Below are positions 1-7,265 of a stretch of DNA of 15,339 nt, piece by piece. A model generated the notes under the pieces. That model ran no database searches. It was not told where the DNA came from and worked only from the letters and a program-made list of their open reading frames with translations. Position 1 is the first letter of the stretch. Each line of letters begins with the position of its first letter. Position numbers and translations under genes: made by a program. The DNA is from Actinomycetota bacterium (GTDB taxonomy: Bacteria > Actinomycetota > Actinomycetes > Nanopelagicales > Nanopelagicaceae), in NCBI GenBank assembly GCA_009699645.1, contig WLNU01000016.1:1-15339 (forward strand). Direction: 5' to 3'.

Positions 1-219
1 CGGGCAACGGCCCACTATGTCACCGCCCGAGCCGTCGCACCGCTGGAAAAACTTAAGAAAATGAGCTGGCACCTGCTCAAAACCGGGGGCTCTCTTATGG
101 CCATTAAAGGTAGATCGGCAGAGGAGGAGATGAGCTCTGTGCCAAAGGCCATCCTCCACGAGGTAAATCTTGAGGGGATTGAGCTCGGTCGCATCGTTGA
201 AGTACGCAAAGGTGCTTAA
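1..219 (+). CDS. rsmG: 16S rRNA (guanine-N7)-methyltransferase RsmG, C-terminal part
   Basis: This is the 3' end of a gene cut by the window edge: 72 codons in frame 1 followed by TAA at 217-219. RsmG (GidB) uses S-adenosylmethionine to methylate N7 of a guanine in the 530 loop of 16S rRNA. The fragment starts RATAHYVTARAVAPLEKLKK, which matches the family segment containing VTARAVAPLxKL, then shows the glycine-containing turn LLKTGGSLMAIKG and the acidic SAEEEM helix typical of the last third of the Rossmann methyltransferase fold. The position directly upstream of parA-parB is the usual actinobacterial place for gid/rsmG. The start and the SAM-binding motifs lie outside the window. The gap to parA is nine bases, so the two are probably cotranscribed. 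Confidence 0.9.
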   Translation, partial: RATAHYVTARAVAPLEKLKKMSWHLLKTGGSLMAIKGRSAEEEMSSVPKAILHEVNLEGIELGRIVEVRKGA

Positions 220-228
220 CTAAGCCCC

Positions 229-1140
229 GTGGATGATTCACGTGAAACAAAGAGCGTTGTTGGGGTCCGCCGCCTCAAAGAGGCGATGGATAAGCCGGCT
301 AACCTGCGCATCATCACAGTAGCCAATCAAAAAGGCGGAGTAGGCAAAACAACCACAACGGTTAACCTGGCAGCGGCCCTATCTATGGGGGGTCTGCGGG
401 TTCTAGTTATCGACCTTGATCCCCAAGGAAATGCCTCCACAGCCTTTGGCGTAGAACAGCTAGAGAACCCAGGGATCTATGAGGTCTTAATGGGAGACAC
501 AACGATGGCGGACTGCGCCCAAAAAGTAAGAGGCTTCCCATCCCTTGAGTGCATCTCATCGAATACATCACTGGCCCAGGCTGAGATTGAGTTAGTTCCG
601 ATGGTTGCACGCGAGATGCGCTTAAAAGAGGCGATTGCCGAATTAATCGCAGCACGTATACAGGCCGGAGAGCCTCTGGATTATATTTTTATCGACTGCC
701 CGCCGAGTTTAGGTTTATTAACTATTAACGCTTTAACGGCCGCCAAAGAGATGTTAATCCCCATCCAATGTGAGTATTACGCACTAGAGGGATTGTCACA
801 ACTGTTAAAAACATTTGAGCTTGTAAAAAAACGTTTAAATGCAGAGTTAAAACTCTCAACATTTGTTTTAACAATGTTTGATGGGAGGACACGATTGGCA
901 AATGATGTCGCAAATGAGATTCGCAAACACTACCCGAATGAACTTATTGATATTCCAATTCCACGCGCAGTACGCGTATCAGAGGCACCTGGTTATAAAC
1001 AAACAGTAATGACATATGACGCATCTTCACCGGGTGCGATTGCATACATGTTGGTTGCTCGCGAATTAGCTATACGCGCAAAAGCATTTGATTCAAATGT
1101 TGTTTCAATACATTACAAACGTGAAGGTGAGATCGCATAA
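229..1140 (+). CDS. parA: Chromosome-partitioning ATPase ParA (Soj)
   Basis: ParA is a Walker-type ATPase that binds the nucleoid as an ATP dimer and drives segregation of ParB-parS complexes. The 303-residue product has the deviant Walker A motif KGGVGKTTTTVNLA at about residues 35-48, with the signature lysine at 35 and the P-loop lysine at 40. It also has the A' motif DLDPQGNAS (62-70) and the Walker B segment YIFIDCPPSLG with Asp156. An N-terminal extension of about 25 residues precedes the ATPase core, as in other actinobacterial ParA. The start is GTG at 229, nine bases after rsmG, with no clear Shine-Dalgarno. A parS-like site covers codons 2 to 7. The stop overlaps the parB start by one base (TAATG). 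The first roughly 450 bases are clearly richer in G+C than the rest of the gene. Confidence 0.96.
   Translation: MDDSRETKSVVGVRRLKEAMDKPANLRIITVANQKGGVGKTTTTVNLAAALSMGGLRVLVIDLDPQGNASTAFGVEQLENPGIYEVLMGDTTMADCAQKVRGFPSLECISSNTSLAQAEIELVPMVAREMRLKEAIAELIAARIQAGEPLDYIFIDCPPSLGLLTINALTAAKEMLIPIQCEYYALEGLSQLLKTFELVKKRLNAELKLSTFVLTMFDGRTRLANDVANEIRKHYPNELIDIPIPRAVRVSEAPGYKQTVMTYDASSPGAIAYMLVARELAIRAKAFDSNVVSIHYKREGEIA
234..249. promoter_or_regulatory. parS: parS centromere-like site (ParB binding)
   Basis: TGATTCACGTGAAACA matches the broadly conserved chromosomal parS palindrome TGTTTCACGTGAAACA at 15 of 16 positions; the single mismatch is the A at 236. It lies inside the parA reading frame, from the last base of codon 2 through codon 7. 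ParB is known to bind this sequence and load there as a CTP-dependent sliding clamp. No second site of comparable quality was found in the window by eye. Because it sits five bases after the parA start, ParB loading here could also repress parAB transcription; that part is inference. Confidence 0.88.
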
Positions 1141-1997
1141 TGGCTCGTCGTGGTGGTTTAGGTACAAACCTTGATGCATTGATTCCAACCTCATTAACTG
1201 TTGCAGGAAAAGAAGTTGCAACACAGGATGAGATAGATATTAATTTAATCTCTCCCAACCCGCGCCAACCACGCAAACACTTTGATCAAGTAGCGCTCGA
1301 TGAGTTAATCGCTTCAATTAAAGAGATTGGAATTTTGCAACCACCAGTTGTTCGCATGAGAACAAATGGCAGATATGAATTAATTATGGGAGAGCGTCGC
1401 TACCGTGCAGCCAAAGCTGCAGGGTTAAGAACTATTCCAGTAATCATTCGCCAAACGGCAGATAATGAACTTCTACGCGAGGCATTAATTGAAAATATTC
1501 ATCGCAGCGAATTAAATGCACTTGAAGAGGCCGCGGCCTACTCCCAACTACTCAATGATTTTGCTTGTACCCACGACGAGCTTGCACAGAAACTCGGTCG
1601 CTCCCGTCCGCAGATTTCAAACACAATTCGCTTAATGAATTTACCGGCCTCAGTGCAAAACAAAGTTGCATCGGGTGCTCTTAGCGCCGGTCACGCCCGT
1701 GCACTATTGGGTTTAAGTGATGCTTACATGATTGAAGATTTAGCTAAGCGAATCATCGCTGAGGGTTTGAGCGTACGAGCAGTAGAAGAGATTATTTCAA
1801 AGAACGCCCCAAAGAGTAAAAAGAAACTCACAACTGTTACATCGAGCATCGTTGAGTTTAATGAGCTAGCCGAACGCATGGGAGATGCGCTAGATACGAG
1901 GGTTACAATTCAAGGCAGCGTTAAAAAAGGGGCAATCGTTATTGAGTTTGCCGGCAGTGAGGATTTAAAGAGGATTACAAAGGCCATCGAGGGCTAA
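1140..1997 (+). CDS. parB: Chromosome-partitioning protein ParB (Spo0J), parS-binding CTPase
   Basis: ParB binds parS and slides as a CTP-gated clamp to form the partition complex acted on by ParA. The 285-residue product opens with RRGGLGTNLDALIP, the conserved N-terminal ParA-interacting segment. It is followed by the ParB/sulfiredoxin-like CTP-binding domain: ISPNPRQPRKHF (38-48), GERRYRAAKAAG (84-95) and ENIHRSELNALEEA (118-131). Next comes the helix-turn-helix DNA-binding domain around 144-166 (ELAQKLGRSRPQISNTIRL), then SAGHARALL (182-190). The C-terminal 50 residues would be the dimerisation domain. The ATG overlaps the parA stop by one base, indicating translational coupling. The gene ends tail-to-tail with the aminotransferase: its TAA (1995-1997) overlaps the opposing TAG (1996-1994), leaving no space for a conventional terminator. 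Length is slightly below the usual actinobacterial ParB. Confidence 0.96.
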   Translation: MARRGGLGTNLDALIPTSLTVAGKEVATQDEIDINLISPNPRQPRKHFDQVALDELIASIKEIGILQPPVVRMRTNGRYELIMGERRYRAAKAAGLRTIPVIIRQTADNELLREALIENIHRSELNALEEAAAYSQLLNDFACTHDELAQKLGRSRPQISNTIRLMNLPASVQNKVASGALSAGHARALLGLSDAYMIEDLAKRIIAEGLSVRAVEEIISKNAPKSKKKLTTVTSSIVEFNELAERMGDALDTRVTIQGSVKKGAIVIEFAGSEDLKRITKAIEG

Positions 1998-3274
1998 GAG
2001 AGTTGATTGCCCCCGCGGCGCAACATCTCAGTTTTAATCACGCCACCTAAGGATCTAACACCATCACGGATGCGCTCTGGTGTTGGGTAACAGTATGAGA
2101 GACGCAGCGACCATGAGCCAAAACCATCGGCATAAAAAGCAGTTCCGGGAACATATGCCACCTTTGCAACAATCGCCTTAGGCATTAAAGCAGTTGTATC
2201 AATCTCAGGTGGCAAAGTAACCCAGACATAAAAACCACCGCCAGGCTTTGTCCATTTAGCAACGGCTGGAAAATACTCATCAAGGGATTCAAGCATCGCA
2301 TCGCGGCGGGTCTTGTATAGATCACAGAAGGATGCGATCTGATCACGCCAAGGCTGTTCAGCTAAGTAACTTGAAATAGTTAACTGTGCAAAGTTAGAGG
2401 GGCATAAAATCGAAGACTCACTTGCGATAACCAACTTCTCCTTAAGAGATGGTGGCACAAGAGCCCAACCCACCCGTAAACCAGGAGCGATTGTCTTTGA
2501 AAAAGTTCCAAGATAGATAACGTTCTCAGAATCCTCTGCGCGCATGGCATTCGGTGAGGGCCTATCAAAACCGAGTAGACCGTAAGGGTTATCTTCAACG
2601 ACAAAGATTCCAGCTTCGCGGCACATATTTAAAATCTCAGTACGTCGCTCGGCCGGTAGCAATACCCCTGATGGATTTTGGTAGTTAGGGATCATGTAGA
2701 GAAATTTAATTTTGCGGCCGGTTGCACGCACACTAATAATTGCATCGCGCAGCCCCTGCGGTACTAAGCCCTCGTCATCGGTTTCAACGTGCACGACCGA
2801 GGCCTCATACTGGTGAAAAGTGCCGAGGGCACCAACATAGGAGGGCGCTTCAGCTAAAACGACATCGCCCGGGTCGATAAAGATTCGCGAGATTAAATCA
2901 AGGGCCTGCTGGGAACCGGTTGTAACTAATACATCATCGGGGTTAGCCCGGATCCCTTCAAGTGCCATAACCTCACAGATCTGCTCACGTAGCTTTGGGT
3001 GGCCCTGGCCACTGCCGTACTGCAACGCCTCTGCGCCATTGGTAAGAACTAGTTTTTGAATAACATCGGCCATCATGGACATTGGGAAGGCCGACAAGTT
3101 AGGCATTCCTCCAGCTAAAGAGACGATCTCTGGGCGGGATGCAACGGCAAAGAGGGATCGAATCTCACTTGGCTTCATTTGAGCGGCGCGAGTTGCAAAG
3201 CGCTCCTCTAAATTTTGAGGAGCACCTGTTGCAAATCGATTGGTGATCTCTGACATGTCCCAAGTCTGCCACAT
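1994..3274 (-). CDS. PLP-dependent class I/II aminotransferase (LysN / 2-aminoadipate transaminase-like)
   Basis: A fold-type I, pyridoxal-phosphate-dependent aminotransferase of 426 residues, complete. The cofactor lysine is K260 in GTFSKTIAPGLRVGW (256-270). YQNPSG (198-203) carries the Asn that contacts the PLP ring, EDNPY (227-231) the Asp that pairs with the pyridine nitrogen, and R391 in LRLSYCYP is the expected substrate-carboxylate arginine. Overall pattern (SLAGGMPN, QYGSGQGHPKLRE, TTGSQQALDLI) is that of the aminoadipate / MocR-type aminotransferase group, without the GntR DNA-binding domain. The substrate cannot be told from sequence. The start chosen (ATG at 3274) has only a weak AGG four bases upstream; an internal ATG at 3256 giving MSEITNRF is a real alternative. 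The gene lies 23 bases downstream of cwlM on the same strand and looks like the last gene of the envelope operon. Confidence 0.9.
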   Translation of the reverse strand: MWQTWDMSEITNRFATGAPQNLEERFATRAAQMKPSEIRSLFAVASRPEIVSLAGGMPNLSAFPMSMMADVIQKLVLTNGAEALQYGSGQGHPKLREQICEVMALEGIRANPDDVLVTTGSQQALDLISRIFIDPGDVVLAEAPSYVGALGTFHQYEASVVHVETDDEGLVPQGLRDAIISVRATGRKIKFLYMIPNYQNPSGVLLPAERRTEILNMCREAGIFVVEDNPYGLLGFDRPSPNAMRAEDSENVIYLGTFSKTIAPGLRVGWALVPPSLKEKLVIASESSILCPSNFAQLTISSYLAEQPWRDQIASFCDLYKTRRDAMLESLDEYFPAVAKWTKPGGGFYVWVTLPPEIDTTALMPKAIVAKVAYVPGTAFYADGFGSWSLRLSYCYPTPERIRDGVRSLGGVIKTEMLRRGGNQLS

Positions 3275-3297
3275 GCGGCCTAAAGCTCGGACACTAT

Positions 3298-4290
3298 TTA
3301 ACGGCGGATACCAGCTTTGCGTAAATCAGCGATACGCAATGTTCCAGTCTTTGCATCATCTTCGGCAGCTAAATAAAGCCGTTGAATCGCAATAACTAAG
3401 GCTTCGGCGATAACGTCGCGAAAATCTGAGCGAGAGATTCGCTCGACATCACTAGGGCTAGTCACATAACCAAGATTAATATGGACTGCAGGGGCCCGTG
3501 TTAATCGAAGTAAGTCCCAAGCCTTTGCATGGGTGCGGCAGTTAACTAAATCTGTTCTTGCACAAATTTCCCGCTGCACCAAAGATGCAAAACGCTCTCC
3601 CACAATCGAATGAACGCCATGGGCGTCACTTCCATAAAAGTAAGTTGCCGCTCCATGTGCCAGTTCGTTCACATAACTATCACGGTGAAGTGAGATCATT
3701 AAATCGGCGCCACTTTGATTAGTAAATGCAATACGTTCGGTTTCAGTCGGAGAGTTTGAAACACCTCTAGTTAAAAAAACAGAGGCACCGAGTGCCAATA
3801 AACGCCCCTCAGTTCGCAGCGCTACATCGTAAATAAGAGTGTCATCACCAGCGGGATTTAAAACTATAACCTTATTAGCAAGTGCTGGGCCACGATTTCT
3901 CTGTGTTGCACTTTCACGCATCAGCGAAGGAGCACCCCCTGAAACAATTCGGCTCAAACGCAGTAGACCGATAATAGTTTCAGGACCACATTTCCCATCG
4001 ATCACTAATCCAGCAGAGCGTTGGAACTCTTTTACTGCCGATTCAGAGCGTGGGCCATAGATACCGTCAACACGGCCGCAATCAAAACCCATCTCCGTTA
4101 ATCGGGATTGTAAGGTCGCTACATCATCACCACGCATCAATGGAGTTGACTGTAAGTTTAAAGAGCGATCGCCTAACTTCCACTTAGCCTCTTCGAGTGC
4201 GCGAGCAGTGACGGCGTCAACAAGTCCAGTGATACTTAACCCACGGTTCTGTTGGAAAGAACGTATCTGCGCTTCACTCAACTCTGACAT
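3298..4290 (-). CDS. cwlM: CwlM-like peptidoglycan-binding pseudo-amidase (N-acetylmuramoyl-L-alanine amidase homologue)
   Basis: A 330-residue protein without signal peptide or membrane segment, so probably cytoplasmic. It has a half peptidoglycan-binding repeat at about 7-34 (FQQNRGLSITGLVD), a full one at about 52-111 (ATLQSRLTEMGFDCGRVDG), then an Amidase_3 domain (139-307). Gene order next to trxA-trxB-murJ and the match in WDLLRLTRAP (258-267) identify it as the orthologue of mycobacterial CwlM, which does not cut peptidoglycan but regulates MurA and interacts with the MurJ system according to its phosphorylation. Key amidase residues are changed here: the usual DPGHGG zinc motif reads NPAGDD (145-150) and the catalytic Glu position reads Asn272, although His202 (SLHRD) is kept. 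The C-terminal TGTLRI (315-320) aligns with the phosphorylated Thr region of mycobacterial CwlM as I recall it. AGGA stands seven bases before the ATG; an in-frame stop lies just upstream. The gap to trxA is 13 bases. Confidence 0.9.
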   Translation of the reverse strand: MSELSEAQIRSFQQNRGLSITGLVDAVTARALEEAKWKLGDRSLNLQSTPLMRGDDVATLQSRLTEMGFDCGRVDGIYGPRSESAVKEFQRSAGLVIDGKCGPETIIGLLRLSRIVSGGAPSLMRESATQRNRGPALANKVIVLNPAGDDTLIYDVALRTEGRLLALGASVFLTRGVSNSPTETERIAFTNQSGADLMISLHRDSYVNELAHGAATYFYGSDAHGVHSIVGERFASLVQREICARTDLVNCRTHAKAWDLLRLTRAPAVHINLGYVTSPSDVERISRSDFRDVIAEALVIAIQRLYLAAEDDAKTGTLRIADLRKAGIRR

Positions 4291-4303
4291 TTTAAATTCC
4301 TAG

Positions 4304-4627
4304 TTATGCAATATATGGTTCAAGCTCTTTGAGCATAGCGGGCTTTGGTCTAGCTCCAACAATCGTTTTAACAACTTCCCCATTAACAAAGACATACATA
4401 GCTGGGATCGACGTGATGCCATATTTAATTGCTATTGCGGACTCGTTATCGGTGTTGAGCTTTACAATTTTTAACTTTTCACCATACTCATTTGAAATCT
4501 CTTCAAGAATCGGTCCAACTGCTCGACACGGACCACACCATTCGGCCCAAAAATCAACTAAAACAGGGCCGCTACTTTTTAAAACCTCAGCGTCAAATGT
4601 TGCCGTTGTGACGTTAGCTGTTGCCAT
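4304..4627 (-). CDS. trxA: Thioredoxin
   Basis: A classical 107-residue thioredoxin, the cytoplasmic dithiol reductant for ribonucleotide reductase and other protein disulfides, itself reduced by TrxB. The redox site is WCGPC at residues 30-34, preceded by VLVDFWAE. The cis-proline is P75 in GITSIPAMYVF, and the C-terminal helix ends LKELEPYIA. The reading frame is open upstream for a further 67 codons, but that extension lies inside trxB and does not look like thioredoxin. The ATG at 4627 is preceded by GGAG with seven-base spacing and gives the normal family length, so it is taken as the start. The gap from trxB is 37 bases. The Shine-Dalgarno lies in a short palindrome (4632-4643, GATCTCCAGATC on the + strand). 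Confidence 0.96.
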   Translation of the reverse strand: MATANVTTATFDAEVLKSSGPVLVDFWAEWCGPCRAVGPILEEISNEYGEKLKIVKLNTDNESAIAIKYGITSIPAMYVFVNGEVVKTIVGARPKPAMLKELEPYIA

Positions 4628-4664
4628 TCGTGATCTCCAGATCGCTATGTGGTGTGAGTGAACT

Positions 4665-5594
4665 TTAGTGGTGGGAGAGAAACTTTTCTGCATCAAGGGC
4701 GGCCTGACATCCCGAGCCTGCCGCGGTAATTGCTTGTCGATATGTGTAATCGACAAGATCGCCGCAGGCAAAGACGCCAGGGATATTTGTACGCGTTGAA
4801 CGGCCATCGACTTCGACATAACCCTCACCGTTAACTGTGATTTGTGATGTTATGAGCTCACTACGCGGGATGTGACCGATGGCCACAAAAAGACCAGTAA
4901 GTGCCCGCTCACTCTCGCTACCGTCAACGGTATTGCGAAGTTTCAAACCTGTAACTTTAGAATCTCCAAGAACATCTATGACCTCGGTATTCCAAAGGAA
5001 CTCAATCTTAGGATTTGCTGCTGCGCGATCTGCCATAATCTTTGATGCTCGTAATGAATCGCGGCGATGAATTAAAACAACTTTACTGGCAAACTTTGTT
5101 AGGAATGTGGCCTCTTCAACTGCCGAGTCTCCGCCACCAACAACGGCTATCTCTTGATCGCGAAAGAAAAATCCGTCGCAGGTCGCACACCAGGAAACAC
5201 CGTGGCCAGATAACCTTTTTTCATTTACTAAACCAATCTCTCGGTAAGCCGAACCCATTGCAAGGATTACAGACTTTGCTTTGATGGTATTGCCAGAGCC
5301 ATCAACGAGAGTTTTGATATCGCCGACTAAATCCATTTTTACAATATCGTCAGTAACTAACTCAGAGCCAAAGCGTTGTGCTTGCTTGCGCATAGACTCC
5401 ATTAAATCTGGGCCCATAACACCATCGACAAAGCCAGGAAAGTTTTCAACCTCTGTCGTATTCATGAGTGCCCCGCCTGCAGTCACTGAGCCCTCATACA
5501 TAAGGGGATTTAACTGGGCACGGGAGGCGTAAATAGCAGCTGTGTAGCCAGCGGGCCCAGAGCCGACAATGACAAGATCTCTGACTTCACTCAC
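4665..5594 (-). CDS. trxB: Thioredoxin-disulfide reductase (NADPH, FAD)
   Basis: A low-molecular-weight thioredoxin reductase that passes electrons from NADPH through FAD and a cysteine pair to thioredoxin, encoded by the next gene. The FAD-binding motif [16 protein letters not shown] lies near the N-terminus. The redox-active cysteines are in SWCATCDG (about residues 134-141). The NADPH-binding motif [12 protein letters not shown] with HRRDSLRAS follows, and the C-terminal FAD motif is [21 protein letters not shown]. The frame can start at GTG 5600 (311 aa), but that codon overlaps the AAGGAG Shine-Dalgarno. GTG at 5594 (309 aa, [10 protein letters not shown]) stands five bases after it and is preferred. 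The gap to murJ upstream is 33 bases. In mycobacteria and streptomycetes sigM lies between murJ and trxB; there is no room for it here. Confidence 0.95.
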   Translation of the reverse strand: MSEVRDLVIVGSGPAGYTAAIYASRAQLNPLMYEGSVTAGGALMNTTEVENFPGFVDGVMGPDLMESMRKQAQRFGSELVTDDIVKMDLVGDIKTLVDGSGNTIKAKSVILAMGSAYREIGLVNEKRLSGHGVSWCATCDGFFFRDQEIAVVGGGDSAVEEATFLTKFASKVVLIHRRDSLRASKIMADRAAANPKIEFLWNTEVIDVLGDSKVTGLKLRNTVDGSESERALTGLFVAIGHIPRSELITSQITVNGEGYVEVDGRSTRTNIPGVFACGDLVDYTYRQAITAAGSGCQAALDAEKFLSHH

Positions 5595-5627
5595 ACTCAC
5601 TCCTTAGAAACATATCCAGCGACCATT

Positions 5628-7265
5628 TTATTCCGCTTTCTTTGATGGCCGAACCACAGAATCGCGCAGATGCCTGATCATAGATATCTCTTCAACACCA
5701 GCGGCCTTACCTGCGACTAAGTAACCAAAAAAAGCGGTTAACATCACAACGAATAACTCTCCGGCACGGGCGATCGGTGTTAACTCAACGCCTACCCACG
5801 TGATGTATTGAGTCAGAGCAAAAAGTGGGGCCATAACGCCAACGGCCGCCCCCAATAAGTGCAGGTGTTGGCCTAAGAACTCCATCACCTTTATTGCACC
5901 TGTGTGCTTTTTCAATAATGAGAGCGTGATGAAAAGGCCGACTAAATAACTAATAGAGAAGGCCACGCCAAGGCCGATAGTTACCCATTGGGTCTGAAGA
6001 AGATTGAGAAAGAGATATGAAAAACCTACGGAGATAATATTAATAATAAAGATTGAGATTACCTGTGTGCGTGTATCTTCAAAGGCGTTAAAACCGCGGA
6101 TCAAAATTAAGTTGATTGAGAAAGCTACAAGTCCAAAACTTAAGGCAGCTAAGACGTAGCCGATATAACGAGAGTCCTCGATCGGAATTCCAATGAAAAT
6201 AACCTCTGTAATAAGAGGGCCAAAGAATAAGAAGGCAACGGCGCTTGGGATAGTAATAACACCAACTAATTTAATTGCACGAATTAACTGGACACGTACC
6301 TCGTCACGATCACCGGCAACAGCTAAACGCGACAAGTGCGGCAAGATCGCAGTAATTATTGAGATTGTGACGATTGAATAGGGCAACAACATAACAAAAT
6401 AGGCGTATGTATACGGTGTGTAACCGACTCCTCGAGCTATACCCTCTTGCGCACTTCTCACTGCGGCGCTAGTTGCAACGTTAACTGTTACTAAATAACC
6501 TAACTGTGAAATCAACACATAGAGCAGAGTCCAACCAGCTAATCCAAATGATTTACCAAGACCGGCTAATCCCCATTGTGGACGCAGTTTTATTCCGAGC
6601 CGCTTAATAACTGGGACAAGAACTAAAGCCTGCACAACAACACTGAGTGTTGTTCCCCACCCAAGGATTTGAACCTGTGTTGGAGTAATTGACTCTGCGG
6701 TAATACCTGTTGATAAAAGAAGAAAGCCACCAAAGAGTGCAATTCCAACTATATTGTTAGCGATCGGCGCCCACATTAATGGTCCGAATGAGCCCCGAGC
6801 ATTAGCAACCTGGCCCAGCATTGTGAATAGCCCAAGAAAGAAGATTTGAGGTAGGCAGTAACGGGTAAAGGCGATAGAGATATCTTTTTCTGCCTCAAAG
6901 CCAGGCGTAAAGAACTCTGGGGCATATAAGCGCACAAGAGCGGGCGCAAAGTAAACCCCAATTGCAACGAGAACTAATAAAATAAGTGAGATCGTTGTTA
7001 TCAAGCGCGAGGCAAAACCATCTCCACCATCTTCATGATCAAAAGAGCGAACCAACTGTGGAATAAATATCGCGGTGAGAGCCCCACCTACAAGTAAGTT
7101 GTAGAGAATATTTGGCATCGTATTTGCGACGTTGTAAGTATCGGCGAGCAGTGTTGTACCAAGAACAGCAACGATGAGAATTCCGCGCACAAAGCCAGTA
7201 ATGCGCGAGAGAATCGTTCCAAGGGCCATAACTCCCGAGGCGCGAAATAGCTCATTAGATTTCAC
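5628..7265 (-). CDS. murJ: Lipid II flippase MurJ (MviN)
   Basis: A MOP-superfamily integral membrane protein of 545 residues with a run of hydrophobic segments compatible with the usual 14 transmembrane helices. MurJ exports lipid II across the cytoplasmic membrane for peptidoglycan synthesis. Conserved features include SRITGFVRG (R21, R27) in helix 1 and ADTYNVANTMPNILYNLLVGGALTAIFIPQL around D42, both matching regions essential in Escherichia coli MurJ. The frame opens at GTG 7295, but GTG 7265 follows GAAAGGGG with seven-base spacing and gives KSNELFRASG, so it is preferred. It then overlaps the DUF6049 stop by 11 bases. The protein stops just after the transmembrane core (RPSKKAE): it lacks the cytoplasmic pseudokinase and extracellular regions of mycobacterial MviN. 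CwlM, its likely regulator, is three genes downstream. Confidence 0.95.
   Translation of the reverse strand: MKSNELFRASGVMALGTILSRITGFVRGILIVAVLGTTLLADTYNVANTMPNILYNLLVGGALTAIFIPQLVRSFDHEDGGDGFASRLITTISLILLVLVAIGVYFAPALVRLYAPEFFTPGFEAEKDISIAFTRYCLPQIFFLGLFTMLGQVANARGSFGPLMWAPIANNIVGIALFGGFLLLSTGITAESITPTQVQILGWGTTLSVVVQALVLVPVIKRLGIKLRPQWGLAGLGKSFGLAGWTLLYVLISQLGYLVTVNVATSAAVRSAQEGIARGVGYTPYTYAYFVMLLPYSIVTISIITAILPHLSRLAVAGDRDEVRVQLIRAIKLVGVITIPSAVAFLFFGPLITEVIFIGIPIEDSRYIGYVLAALSFGLVAFSINLILIRGFNAFEDTRTQVISIFIINIISVGFSYLFLNLLQTQWVTIGLGVAFSISYLVGLFITLSLLKKHTGAIKVMEFLGQHLHLLGAAVGVMAPLFALTQYITWVGVELTPIARAGELFVVMLTAFFGYLVAGKAAGVEEISMIRHLRDSVVRPSKKAE

Noticed and set aside
4632..4643. GATCTCCAGATC palindrome over the trxA Shine-Dalgarno
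   Set aside because: Five-base arms with a two-base centre are too tight for a stable RNA hairpin and too short to call an operator without comparative support.
4329..4661. 110-codon plus-strand frame over trxA
   Set aside because: It is fully antisense to trxA and its product shows no recognisable motif.
4628..4828. 67-codon in-frame upstream extension of trxA
   Set aside because: It overlaps trxB, has no thioredoxin similarity, and ATG 4627 has a GGAG Shine-Dalgarno at seven bases giving the standard 107-residue length.
5797..5806. CACGTG cores at about 5799 and 7347 as parS sites
   Set aside because: Only the central hexamer matches; the flanking TGTTT/AAACA bases are absent.
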